Source of the DNA: Nomia melanderi | Lineage: Eukaryota > Arthropoda > Insecta > Hymenoptera > Halictidae | Assembly (NCBI RefSeq): GCF_051020985.1 | Contig: NW_027475138.1 | Span: 1,240,001-1,304,000 of the forward strand | Direction: 5' to 3' | Length of the DNA stretch: 64,000 nucleotides | In this document: positions 12,600 through 24,470 of the stretch, one piece after another | Position numbering within the stretch: position 1 is the first letter of the stretch | Layout: each line of letters begins with the position of its first letter | Program-made: the position numbers and the translations under genes | Notes under the pieces: generated by a model | The model's input: the letters and a program-made list of their open reading frames with translations, nothing else | Told to the model about the DNA's origin: nothing | Database searches by the model: none

Positions 12600-15499
12600 C
12601 GGACACTCAGGGTCAGGGGAAAATCCAGTATATATCTCTTGATATCTCGGGTGCTATTAGAGATAGCGCAATAAACCAAAGTGAATTATCTGCAGGAGGC
12701 CCTGGCGCATGAATCTGTGCAGCGGGAACGTCCTCGGACCCCCAGGGGCCGAGACAACCACCGTCTCATGGGGCCGGACACTCAGGGTCAGTGAAAAATC
12801 CAATATATATCTGGTGATATCTCGGGTGCTATTACAGATAGCGCAATAAATCAAAGTGCATTGTCTGTAGGAGGCCCTGGCGGATGAATCTGTGCAGCGG
12901 GAACGACCTCGGACCACCAGGGGCCGAGAAAACCTCAGTCTCATGGGGCCGGGCACTCAGCGTCAGGGGAAAATCCAGTATATATCTGGTGATATCTCGG
13001 GTGCTATTAGAGATAGCGCAATAAACCAAAGTGAATTATCTGCAGGATGCCCTGGCGCATGAATCTGTGCAAGCGGGAACGTCCTCGGACCTCCTGGGGC
13101 CGAGACAACCACCGTCTCATGGGGCCGGACGCTCAGGGTCAGGGTAAAATCCAATATATATCTGGTGATATCTCGGGTGCTATTACAGATAGCGCAATAA
13201 ATCAAAGTGCATTGTCTGTAGGAGGCCCTGGCGCATGAATCTGTGCAGCGGGAACAACGTCGGACCACCAGGGGCCGAAAAAACCACAGTCTCATGGGGC
13301 CGGACCCTCATGGTCAGGGTAAAATCCATTATATATCTGGTGATATCTCGTGTGCTATTACAGATAGCGCAATAAATCAAAGTGCATTGTCTGTAGGAGG
13401 CCCTGGCGCATGAATATCTGCAGCGGGAACGACCTCGGACCACCAGGGGCCGAGAAAACCACAGTCTCATGGGGCCGGACACTCAGGGTCAGGGGAAAAT
13501 CCAATATATATCTGGTGATATCTCGGGTGCTATTAGTGATAGCGCAATAAACCAAAGTGAATTATCTGCAGGAGGCCCTGGCGCATGAATCTGTGCAGCG
13601 GGAACGACCTCGGACCACCAGGGGCCGAAAAAACCACAGTCTCATGGGGCCGGACACTCAGGGTCAGGGGAAAATCCAATATAGATCTGGTGATATCTCG
13701 GGTGCTATTACAGATAGCGCAATAAATCAAAGTGCATTGTCTGTAGGAGGCCCTGGCGCATGAATCTGTGCAGCGGGAACGACCTAGGACCACCCGGGGC
13801 CGAGACAACCACCGTCTCATGGGGCCGGACACTCAGGGTCAGGGGAAAATCCAGTATATATCTGGTGATATTTCGGGTGCTATTAGAGATAGCGTAATAA
13901 ACCAAAGTGCATTGTCTGTAGGAGGCCCTGGCGCATGAATCTGTGCAGCGGGAACGACCTCGGACCACGAGGGGCCGAGAAAACCACAGTCTCATGGGGC
14001 CGGACAATCAGGGTCAGGGGAAAATCCAGTATATATCTGGTGGTATCTCGTGTGCTATTACAGATAGCGCAATAAATCAAAGTGCATTGTCTGTAGGAGG
14101 CCCTGGCGCATGAATCTGTGCCGCGGGAACGACCTCGGACCACCAGGGGCCGAGAAAACCGCAGTCTCATGGGGCCGGACACTCAGGGTCGGGGAAAAAT
14201 CCAATATATATCTGGTGATATCTCGGGTGCTATTAGAGATAGCGCAATAAACCAAAGTGAATTGTCTGCAGGAGGCCCTGGCGCATGAATCTGTGCAGCG
14301 GGAACGATCTCGGACCATCAGGGGCCGAGACATCCACCGTCTCATGGGGCCGGACACTCAGGGTCAGGGAAAAATCCAATATATATCTGGTGATATCTCG
14401 GATGCTATTACAGATAGCGCAATAAATCAAAGTGCATTGTCTGTAGGAGGCCCTGGCGCATGAATCCGTGCAGCGGGAACGACCTCGGACCACCAGGGGC
14501 CGAGAAAACCACAGTCTCATGGGGCCGGACACTCAGGGTCAGGGGAAAATCCAATATATATCTGGTGATATCTCGGGTGCTATTACAGATAGAGCAATAA
14601 ATCAAAGTGCATTGTCTGTAGGAGGCCCTGGCGCATGAATGTGTGCAGCGGGAACGACCTCGGACCACCAGGGGCCGAGAAAACCGCAGTCTCATGGGGC
14701 CGGACACTCAGGGTCAGGGAAAAATCCAATATATATCTGGTGATATCTCGGGCGCTATTAGAGATAGCGCAATAAGCCAAAGGGAATTATCTGCAGGAGG
14801 CCCTGGCGCATGCATCTGTGCAGCGGGAACGACCTAGGACCACCAGGGGCCGAGAAAACCACCGTCTCATGGGGCCGGACACTCAGGGTAAGGGAAAAAT
14901 CCAATATATATCTGGTGATATCTCGGGTGCTATTAGAGATAGCGCAATAAACGAAAGTGAATTATCTGCAGGAGGCCCTGGCGCATGAATCTGTGCAGCG
15001 GGAACGACCGCGGACCACCAGGGGCCGAGAAAACCACCGTCTCATGGGGCCGGACACTCAGGGACAGGGAAAAATCCAATATATATCTGGTGATATCTCG
15101 GGTGCTATTAGAGATAGCGCAATAAACCAAAGTGAGTTATCTGCAGGAGGCCCTGGCGCATGAATCTGTGCAACGGGAACGACCTCGGACCACCAGGGGC
15201 CGAGAAAACCACAGTCTCATGGGGCCGGACACTCAGGGTCAGGGGAAAATCCAATATAGATCTGGTGATATCTCGGGTGCTATTAGACATAGCGCAATAA
15301 ACCAAAGTGAATTATCTGAAGGAGGCCCTTGCGCATGAATCTGTGCAACGGGAACGTCCTCGGACCACCAGGGGCCGAGAAAACCACAGTCTCATGGGGC
15401 CGGACACTCAGGGTCAGTGGAAAATCCAATATAGATCTGGTGATATCTCGGGTGCTATTACAGATAGCGCAATAAATCAAAGTGCATTACCTGTAGGAG
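12600..15499 (+). repeat. Block R, copy 2 (two-monomer insertion state retained)
   Basis: Second copy of block R. It carries the same diagnostic 1-bp insertion (GTGCAAGCGGG, near 13,071), the GCAGGATGCCC monomer, and the run from ACCACCCGGGGCC through CCATCAGGGGCC to the type C monomer. The match ends at a GAGG/GAGA difference at 12,349/15,500. Confidence 0.88.
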
Positions 15500-16125
15500 G
15501 CCCTGGCGGATGAATCTGTGCAGCGGGAACGTCCTCGGACCTCCAGGGGCCGAGACAACGACCGTCTCATGGGGCCGGACACTCAGGGTCAGGGTAAAAT
15601 CCAATATATATCTGGTGATATCTCGGGTGCTATAACAGATAGCGCAATAAATCAAAGTGCATTGTCTGTAGGAGGCCCTGGCGCATGAATCTGTGCAGCG
15701 GGAACGACCTCGGACCACCAGGGGCCGAGAAAACCACAGTCTCATGGGGCCGGACACTCAGGGTCAGGGGAAAATCCAATACATATCTGGTGATATCTCG
15801 GGTGCTATTACAGATAGAGCAATAAATCAAAGTGCATTGTCTGTAGGAGGCCCTGGCGCATGAATGTGTGCAGCGGGAACGACCTCGGACCACCAGGGGC
15901 CGAGAAAACCGCAGTCTCATGGGGCCGGACACTCAGGGTCAGGGAAAAATCCAATATATATCTGGTGATATCTCGGGCGCTATTAGAGATAGCGCAATAA
16001 GCCAAAGGGAATTATCTGCAGGAGGCCCTGGCGCATGAATCTGTGCAGCGGGAAGGATCTCGGACCATCAGGGGCCGAGACATCCACCGTCTCATGGGGC
16101 CGGACACTCAGGGTCAGGGAAAAAT

Positions 16126-16136
16126 CCAATATATAT
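16126..16136 (+). promoter_or_regulatory. CCAAT / TATATAT motif, one per monomer (weak)
   Basis: CCAAT (consensus 6-10) runs into TATATAT (10-16). This resembles core-promoter elements but may simply be an AT-rich tract. Nothing else in the sequence shows transcription. The BglII subtype destroys the TATA-like run. Confidence 0.2.
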
Positions 16137-16146
16137 CTGGTGATAT
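16133..16146. other. Dyad 1 (ATATC-TGGT-GATAT), example
   Basis: Perfect 5-bp inverted repeat with a 4-base loop at consensus 13-26, overlapping the EcoRV site. It is present in most monomers. The BglII subtype and the CTGCTGATATC subtype alter the arm or loop. Confidence 0.7.
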
Positions 16147-16170
16147 CTCGGGTGCTATTACAGATAGCGC

Positions 16171-16176
16171 AATAAA
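16171..16176 (+). promoter_or_regulatory. AATAAA hexamer, one per monomer (weak)
   Basis: Consensus 51-56 is a canonical polyadenylation hexamer, followed 8 bases later by GTGCATTGTCTGT, a GT-rich stretch at the spacing expected of a downstream element. Type C monomers read AATAAG. It could end any plus-strand readthrough transcript, but there is no direct evidence. Confidence 0.25.
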
Positions 16177-16233
16177 TCAAAGTGCATTGTCTGTAGGAGG
16201 CCCTGGCGCATGAATCTGTGCAGCGGGAACGAC

Positions 16234-16254
16234 CTCGGACCACCAGGGGCCGAG
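16234..16254. other. Dyad 3 (CTCGG..CCGAG), example
   Basis: At consensus 114-134. Five pairs (CTCGG/CCGAG) are followed by one A/G mismatch, two more pairs (CC/GG) and a 5-base loop ACCAG. It lies in the G+C-rich half of the monomer. Variants such as CCTAGG, CCGCGG and CCGAAA break one arm, so pairing is common but not invariant. Confidence 0.68.
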
Positions 16255-17030
16255 AAAACCACAGTCTCATGGGGCCGGACACTCAGGGTCAGGGGAAAAT
16301 CCAATATATATCTGGTGATATCTCTGGTGCTATTACAGATAGAGCAATAAACCAAAGTGCATTGTCTGTAGGAGGCCCTGGCGCATGAATGTGTGCAGCG
16401 GGAACGACCTCGGACCACCAGGGGCCGAGAAAACCGCAGTCTCATGGGGCCGGACATTCAGGGTCAGGGAAAAATCCAATATATATGTGGTGATATCTCG
16501 GGTGCTATTACAGATAGCGCAATAAATCAAAGTGCATTGTCTGTAGGAGACCCTGGCGCATGAACCTGTGCAGCGGGAACGACCTCGGACCACCAGGGGC
16601 CGAGAAAACGACCGTCTCATGGGGCCGGACGCTCAGGGTCAGTGAAAAATCCAATATATATCTGGTGATATCTCGGGTGCTATTAGAGATAGCGCAATAA
16701 ACCAAAGTGAATTATCTGCAGGAGGCCCTGGCGCATGAATCTGTGCAACGGGAACGACCCCGGACCACCAGGGGCCGAGAAAACCACAGTCTCATGGGGC
16801 CGGACACTCAGGGTCAGGGGAAAATCCAATATAGATCTGGTGATATCTCGGGTGCTATAACAGATAGCGCAATAAATCAAAGTGCATTACCTGTAGGAGG
16901 CCCTGGCGCATGAATCTGTGCAGCGGGAACGTCCTCGGACCTCTAGGGGCCGAGACAACGACCGTCTCATGGGGCCGGACACTCAGGGTCAGGGTAAAAT
17001 CCAATATATATCTGGTGATATCTCGGGTGC

Positions 17031-19236
17031 TATAACAGATAGCGCAATAAATCAAAGTGCATTGTCTGTAGGAGGCCCTAGCGCATGAATCTGTGCAGCG
17101 GGAACGACCTCGGACCACCAGGGGCCGAGAAAACCACAGTCTCATGGGGCCGGACACTCAGGGTCAGGGGAAAATCCAATATATATCTGGTGATATCTCG
17201 GGTGCTATTACAGATAGAGCAATAAATCAAAGTGCATTGTCTGTAGGAGGCCCTGGCGCATGAATGTGTGCAGCGGGAACGACCTCGGACCACCAGGGGC
17301 CGAGAAAACCGCAGTCTCATGGGGCCGGACACTCAGGGTCAGGGAAAAATCCAATATATATCTGGTGATATCTCGGGCGCTATTAGAGATAGCGCAATAA
17401 GCCAAAGGGAATTATCTGCAGGAGGCCCTGGCGCATGCATCTGTGCAGCGGGAACGACCTAGGTCCACCAGGGGCCGAGAAAACCACCGTCTCATGGGGC
17501 CGGACACTCAGGGTAAGGGAAAAATCCAATATATATCTGGTGATGTCTCGGGTGCTATTACAGATAGCGCAATAAACCAAAGTGAATTATCTGCAGGAGG
17601 CCCTGGCGCATGAATCTGTGCAGCGGGAACGACCTCGGACCACCAGGGGCCGAGAAAAGCACAGTCTCATGGGGCCGGACACTCAGTGTCAGGGTAAAAT
17701 CCAATATATATCTGGTGATATCTCGGGTGCTATTAGAGATAGCGCAATAAACCAAAGTGAATTATCTGCAGGAGGCCCTGGCGCATGAATCTGTGCAGCG
17801 GGAACGACCGCGGACCACCAGGGGCCGAGAAAACGACCGTCTCATGGGGCCGGACACTCAGGGTCAGTGAAAAATCCAATATATATCTGCTGATATCTCG
17901 GGTGCTATTACAGATAGCGCAATAAATCAAAGTGCATTGTCTGTAGGAGGCCCTGGCGCATGAATCTGTGCAGCGGGAACGACCTCGGACCACCAGGGGC
18001 CGAGAAAACCACAGTCTCATGGGGCCGGACACTCAGGGTCAGGGGAAAATCCAATATATATCTGTTGATATCTCGGGTGCTATTACAGATAGAGCAATAA
18101 ATCAAAGTGCATTGTCTGTAGGAGGCCCTGGCGCATGAATGTGTGCAGCGGGAACGACCTCGGACCACCAGGGGCCGAGAAAACCGCAGTCTCATGGGGC
18201 CGGACACTCAGGGTCAGGGGAAAATCCAATATAGATCGGGTGATATCTCGGGCGCTATTAGAGATAGCGCAATAAGCCAAAGGGAATTATCTGCAGGAGG
18301 CCCTGGCGCATGCATCTGTGCAGCGGGAACGACCTAGGACCACCAGGGGCCGAGAAAACCACCGTCTCATGGGGCCGGACACTCAGGGTAAGGGAAAAAT
18401 CCAATATATATCTGGTGATGTCTCGGCTGCTATTACAGATAGCGCAATAAATCAAAGTGCATTACCTGTAGGAGGCCCTGGCGCATGAATCTGTGCAGCG
18501 GGAACGTCCTCGGACCTCCAGGGGCCGAGACAACGACCGTCTCATGGGGCCGGACACTCAGGGTCAGGGTAAAATCCAATATATATCTGGTGATATCTCG
18601 GGTGCTATAACAGATAGCGCAATAAATCAAAGTGCATTGTCTGTAGGAGGCCCTGGCGCATGGATCTGTGCAGCGGGAACGACCTCGGACCACCAGGGGC
18701 CGAGAAAAGCACAGTCTCATGGGGCCGGACACTCAGGGTCAGGGTAAAATCCAATATATATCTGGTGATATCTCGGGTGCTATTAGAGATAGCGCAATAA
18801 ACCAAAGTGAATTATATGCAGGAGGCCCTGGCGCATGAATCTGTGCAGCGGGAACGACCGCGGACCACCAGGGGCCGAGAAAACGACCGTCTCATGTGGC
18901 CGGACACTCAGGGTCAGTGAAAAATCCAATATATATCTGCTGATATCTCGGGTGCTATTACAGATAGCGTAATAAAACAAAGTGCATTGTCTGTAGGAGG
19001 CCCTGGCGCATGAATCTGTGCAGCGGGAACGACCTCGGACCACCAGGGGCCGAGAAAACCACAGTCTCATGGGGCCGGACACTCAGGGACAGGGGAAAAT
19101 CCAATATATATCTGGTGATATCTCGGGTGCTATTACAGATAGAGCAATAAATCAAAGTGCATTGTCTGTAGGAGGCCCTGGCGCATGAATGTGTGCAGCG
19201 GGAACGACCTCGGACCACCAGGGGCCGAGAAAACCG
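17031..19236 (+). repeat. Array domain II: shuffled type C / GAATGTGTGC monomers
   Basis: Contains repeated copies of a monomer with AGAGCAATAAATC and GCATGAATGTGTGC (near 17,220, 18,095 and 19,140), each followed by a GCGCTAT monomer. The first two are 875 bp apart and the third is a further 1,050 bp on. The left part also matches about 15.6-15.9 kb at 1,400 bp. The edges are approximate except the right one, where the 6,649-bp duplication starts. Confidence 0.75.
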
Positions 19237-19762
19237 CAGTCTCATGGGGCCGGACACTCAGGGTCAGGGAAAAATAAAATATATATCTGGTGATATCTCG
19301 GGCGCTATTACAGATAGCGCAATAAATCAAAGTGCATTGTCTGCAGGAGGCCCTGGCGCATGCATCTGTGCAGCGGGAACGACCTAGGACCACCAGGGGC
19401 CGAGAAAACCACCGTCTCATGGGGCCGGACACTCAGGGTAAGGGAAAAATCCAATATATATCTGGTGATGTCTCGGGTGCTATTAGAGATAGCGCAATAA
19501 ACGAAAGTGAATTATCTGCAGGAGGCCCTGGCGCATGAATCTGTGCAGCGGGAACGACCGCGGACCACCAGGGGCCGAGAAAACCACCGTCTCATGGGGC
19601 CGGACACTCAGGGTCAGGGAAAAATCCAATATATATCTGGTGATATCTCGGGTGCTATTAGAGATAGCGCAATAAACCAAAGTGAGTTATCTGCAGGAGG
19701 CCCTGGCGCATGAATCTGTGCAACGGGAACGACCTCGGACCACCAGGGGCCGAGAAAACCAT

Positions 19763-22208
19763 AGTCTCATGGGGCCGGACACTCAGGGTCAGGGGAAAAT
19801 CCAATATATATCTGGTGATATCTCGGGTGCTATTAGAGATAGCGCAATAAATCAAAGTGCATTGTCTGTAGGAGGCCCTGGCGCATGAATCTGTGCAGCG
19901 GGAACGACCTCGGAACACCAGGGACCGAGAAAACCACCGTCTCATGGGGCCGGACACTCAGGGTCAGTGAAAAATCCAATATATATGTGGTGATATCTCG
20001 GGTGCTATTACAGATAGCGCAATAAATCAAAGTGCATTGTCTGTAGGAGACCCTGGCGCATGAACCTGTGCAGCGGGAACGACCTCGGACCACCAGGGGC
20101 CGAGAAAACCACAGTCTCATGGGGCCGGACGCACAGGGTCAGTGAAAAATCCAATATATATCTGGTGATATCTCGGGTGCTATTAGAGATAGCGCAATAA
20201 ACCAAAGTGAATTATCTGCAGGAGGCCCTGGCGCATGAATCTGTGCAACGGGAACGACCCCGGACCACCAGGGGCCGAGAAAACCACAGTCTCATGGGGC
20301 CGGACACTCAGGGTCAGGGGAAAATCCAATATAGATCTGGTGATATCTCGGGTGCTATTACAGATAGCGCAATAAACCAAAGTGAATTATCTGCAGGAGG
20401 CCCTTGCGCATGAATCTGTGCAACGGGAACGTCCTCGGACCACCAGGGGCCGAGAAAACCACAGTCTCATGGGGCCGGACACTCAGGGTCAGGGGAAAAT
20501 CCAATATAGATCTGGTGATATCTCGGCTGCTATTACAGATAGCGCAATAAATCAAAGTGCATTACCTGTAGGAGGCCCTGGCGCATGAATCTGTGCAGCG
20601 GGAACGTCCTCGGACCTCCAGGGGCCGAGACAACGACCGTCTCATGGGGCCGGACACTCAGGGTCAGGGTAAAATCCAATTTATATCTGGTGATATCTCG
20701 GGTGCTATAACAGATAGCGCAATAAATCAAAGTGCATTGTCTGTAGGAGGCCCTGGCGCATGGATCTGTCCAGCGGGAACGACCTCGGACCACCAGGGGC
20801 CGAGAAAAGCACAGTCTCATGGGGCCGGACACTCAGGGTCAGGGTAAAATCCAATATATATCTGGTGATATCTCGGGTGCTATTAGAGATAGCGCAATAA
20901 ACCAAAGTGAATTATATGCAGGAGGCCCTGGCGCATGAATCTGTGCAGCGGGAACGACCGCGGACCACCAGGGGCCGAGAAAAGCACAGTCTCATGGGGC
21001 CGGACACTCAGGGTCAGGGGAAAATCCAATATATATCTGGTGATATCTCGGGTGCTATTAGAGATAGCGCAATAAATCAAAGTGCATTGTCTGTAGGAGG
21101 CCCTGGCGCATGAATCTGTGCAGCGGGAACGACCTCGGAACACCAGGGACCGAGAAAACCACCGTCTCATGGGGCCGGACACTCAGGGTCAGTGAAAAAT
21201 CCAATATATATGTGGTGATATCTCGGGTGCTATTACAGATAGCGCAATAAATCAAAGTGCATTGCCTGTAGGAGACCCTGGCGCATGAACCTGTGCAGCG
21301 GGAACGACCTCGGACCACCAGGGGCCGAGAAAACCACAGTCTCATGGGGCCGGACGCTCAGGGTCAGTGAAAAATCCAATATATATCTGGTGATATCTCG
21401 GGTGCTATTAGAGATAGCGCAATAAACCAAAGTGAATTATCTGCAGGAGGCCCTGGCGCATGAATCTGTGCAACGGGAACGACCCCGGACCACCAGGGGC
21501 CGAGAAAACCACAGTCTCATGGGGCCGGACACTCAGGGTCAGGGGAAAATCCAATATAGATCTGGTGATATCTCGGGTGCTATTACAGATAGCGCAATAA
21601 ACCAAAGTGAATTATCTGCAGGAGACCCTTGCGCATGAATCTGTGCAACGGGAACGTCCTCGGACCACCAGGGGCCGAGAAAACCACAGTCTCATGGGGC
21701 CGGACACTCAGGGTCAGGGGAAAATCCAATATAGATCTGGTGATATCTCGGCTGCTATTACACATAGCGCAATAAATCAAAGTGCATTACCTGTAGGAGG
21801 CCCTGGCGCATGAATCTGTGCAGCGGGAACGTCCTCGGACCTCCAGGGGCCGAGACAACGACCGTCTCATGGGGCCGGACACTCAGGGTCAGGGTAAAAT
21901 CCAATATATATCTGGTGATATCTCGGGTGCTATAACAGATAGCGCAATAAATCAAAGTGCATTGTCTGTAGGAGGCCCTGGCGCATGGATCTGTGCAGCG
22001 GGAACGACCTCGGACCACCAGGGGCCGAGAAAAGCACAGTCTCATGGGGCCGGACACTCAGGGTCAGGGTAAAATCCAATATATATCTGGTGATATCTCG
22101 GGTGCTATTAGAGATAGCGCAATAAACCAAAGTGAATTATATGCAGGAGGCCCTGGCGCATGAATCTGTGCAGCGGGAACGACCGCGGACCACCAGGGGC
22201 CGAGAAAA
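19763..22208 (+). repeat. 1,225-bp (7-monomer) higher-order tandem, 2 copies
   Basis: Units 19,763-20,987 and 20,988-22,208 are in direct tandem. They differ by a few substitutions: ACGCACAGGG versus ACGCTCAGGG, CCAATTTATATC versus CCAATATATATC, and ATCTGTCCAGC versus ATCTGTGCAGC. Left and right limits are set by T/C at 19,762/20,987 and G/C at 20,984/22,209. The whole tandem is carried inside the 6.65 kb unit, so it is older than that duplication and appears again at about 26,412-28,857. Confidence 0.88.
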
Positions 22209-24099
22209 CGACCGTCTCATGTGGCCGGACACTCAGGGTCAGTGAAAAATCCAATATATATCTGCTGATATCTCGGGTGCTATTACAGATAGCGTAATAA
22301 AACAAAGTGCATTGTCTGTAGGAGGCCCTGGCGCATGAATCTGTGCAGCGGGAACGACCTCGGAACATCAGGGGCCGAGAAAACCACAGTCTCATGGGGC
22401 CGGACACTCAGGGTCAGGGGAAAATCCAATATATATCTGGTGATATCTCGGGTGCTATTAGAGATAGCGCAATAAACCAAAGTGAATTATCTGCAGGAGG
22501 CCCTGGCGCAGGAATCTGTGCAGCGGGAACGACCTCGGATCACCAGGGGCCGAGAAAACTACCGTCTCATGGGGCCGGATACTCAGGGTCAGTGAAAAAT
22601 CCAATATATATCTGCTGATATCTCGGGTGCTATTACAGATAGCGCAATAAATCAAAGTGCATTGTCTGTAGGAGGCCCTGGCGCATGAATCTGTGCAGCG
22701 GGAACGATCTCGGACCACCAGGGGCCGAGAAAACCACAGTCTCATGGGGCCGGACACTCAGGGTCAGGGGAAAATCCAATATATATCTGGTGATAACTCG
22801 GGTGCTATTAGAGATAGCGCAATAAACCAAAGTGAATTATCTGCAGGAGGCCCTGGCGCATGATTCTGTGCAGCGGGAACGACCTCGGACCACCAGGGGC
22901 CGAGAAAACCACAGTCTCATGGGGCCGGACACTCAGGGTCAGGGGAAAATCCAATATATATCTGGTGATATCTCGGGTGCTATTGGAGATAGCGCAATAA
23001 ACCATAGTGAATTATCTGCAGGAGGCCCTGGCGCATGAATGTGTGCAGCGGGAACGACCTCGGACCACCAGGGGCCGAGAAAACCGCAGTCTCATGGGGC
23101 CGGACACTCAGGGTCAGGGGAATATCCAATATATATCTGGTGATATCTCGGGTGCTATTACAGATAGCGCAATAAATCAAAGGGCATTGTCTGTAGGAGG
23201 CCCTGGCGCATGAACCTGTGCAGCGGCAACGACCTCGGACCAACAGGGGCCGAGAAAACCACAGTCTCATGGGGCCGGACACTCAGGGTCAGGGGAAAAT
23301 CCAATATATATCTGGTGATATCTCGGGTGCTATTACAGATAGCGCAATAAATCAAAGTGCATTGTCTGTAGGAGGCCCTGGCGCATGAATCTGTGCGGCG
23401 GGAACGACCTCGGACCCCCAGGGGCCGAGAAAACCACAGTCTCATGGGGCCGGACACTCAGGGTCAGGAGAAAATCCAATATATATCTGGTGATATCTCG
23501 GGTGCTAATAGAGATAGCGCAATAAACCAAAGTGAATTATCTGCAGGAGTCCCTAGCGCATGAATCTGTGCAGCGGGAACGTCCTCGGGCCTCCAGGGGC
23601 CGAGACAACCACCGTCTCATGGGGCCGGACACTCAGGGTCAGCGTAAAATCCAATATATATCTGGTGATATCTCGGGTGCTATTACAGATAGCGCAATAA
23701 ACCATAGTGAATTATCTGCAGGAGGCCCTGGCGCATGAATCTGTGCAGCGGGAACGACCTCGGAGCACCAGGGGCCGAAAAAACCACAGTCTCATGGGGC
23801 CGGATACTCTGGGTCAGGGGAAAATCCAATAAAGATCTGGTGATATCTCGGGTGCTATTACAGATAGCGCAATAAATCAAAGTGCATTGTCTGTAGGAGG
23901 CCCTGGCGCATGAATCTGTGCAGCGGGAACGACCTCGGACCACCAGGGGCCGAGACAACCACCGTCTCATGGGGCCGGACACTCAGGGTCAGGGAAAAAT
24001 CAAAAATATATCTGGTGACATCTCGGGTGCTATTACAGATAGCGCAATAAATCAAAGTGCATTGTCTGGAGGAGGCCCTGGCGCATGAATCTGGGCAGC

Positions 24100-24470
24100 G
24101 GGAACGACCTCGGACCACCAGGGATAAGAAAACCACAGTCTCATGGGGCCGGACACTCAGGGTCAGGGCAAAATCCAATATATATCTGGTGATATCTCGG
24201 GTGCTATTAGAGATAGCGCAATAAACCAAAGTGAATTATATGCAGGAGGCCCTGGCGCATGAATGTGTGCAGCGGGAACGACCTCGGACCACCAGGGGCC
24301 GAGAAAACCACCGTCTCATGGGGCCGGACACTCAGGGTCAGGGAAAAATGCTATTTATATCTGGTGATATTGTCGGGTGCTATTACAGATAGCGCAATAA
24401 ATCAAAGTGCATTGTCTGGAGGAGGCCCTGGCGCATGAATCTGGGCAGCGGGACGACCTCGGACCACCAG
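24100..24470 (+). repeat. Indel cluster with degenerate monomers
   Basis: Three of the rare 1-bp indels fall within 340 bp. They are a deletion in CAGGGATAAG (about 24,122), an insertion in GATATTGTCGG (about 24,370) and a deletion in GCGGGACGACC (about 24,452). The monomer between them also has AAAAATGCTATTTATATC, and its neighbours have AAATCAAAAATATATC. The cluster gives the 38-monomer unit its odd length of 6,649 bp. Confidence 0.85.

Larger units (their letters stand above)
16121..16295 (+). repeat. Reference monomer (consensus, type A)
   Basis: This copy equals the consensus I built by eye and serves as the coordinate reference (consensus position = window position minus 16,120). Landmarks are CCAAT at 6-10, TATATAT at 10-16, EcoRV GATATC at 22-27 and AATAAA at 51-56. 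The diagnostic type A bases are C41, T57, C65, G69 and T74. GGGGCC occurs at 126-131 and again at 151-156, and the right end is G-rich (166-175). Three dyads lie at 13-26, 32-50 and 114-134. Confidence 0.95.
1..17030 (+). repeat. Array domain I: homogeneous higher-order blocks
   Basis: Almost every monomer here has a close partner elsewhere in the domain. The offsets are whole multiples of 175 bp (875, 1,400, 2,800, 3,500, 5,425) or that plus 1 bp where a 1-bp indel intervenes (2,801, 3,151, 3,851, 9,276). BglII-type, type C and marker M monomers are frequent. No single higher-order unit tiles the whole domain; it is a patchwork of overlapping copies. The right boundary is approximate. Confidence 0.8.

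Noticed and set aside
16246..16295. G-quadruplex in the G-rich monomer end
   Set aside because: Four G-runs exist (consensus 126-129, 151-154, 166-168, 172-175), but the loops of 21 and 11 bases make a stable quadruplex unlikely.
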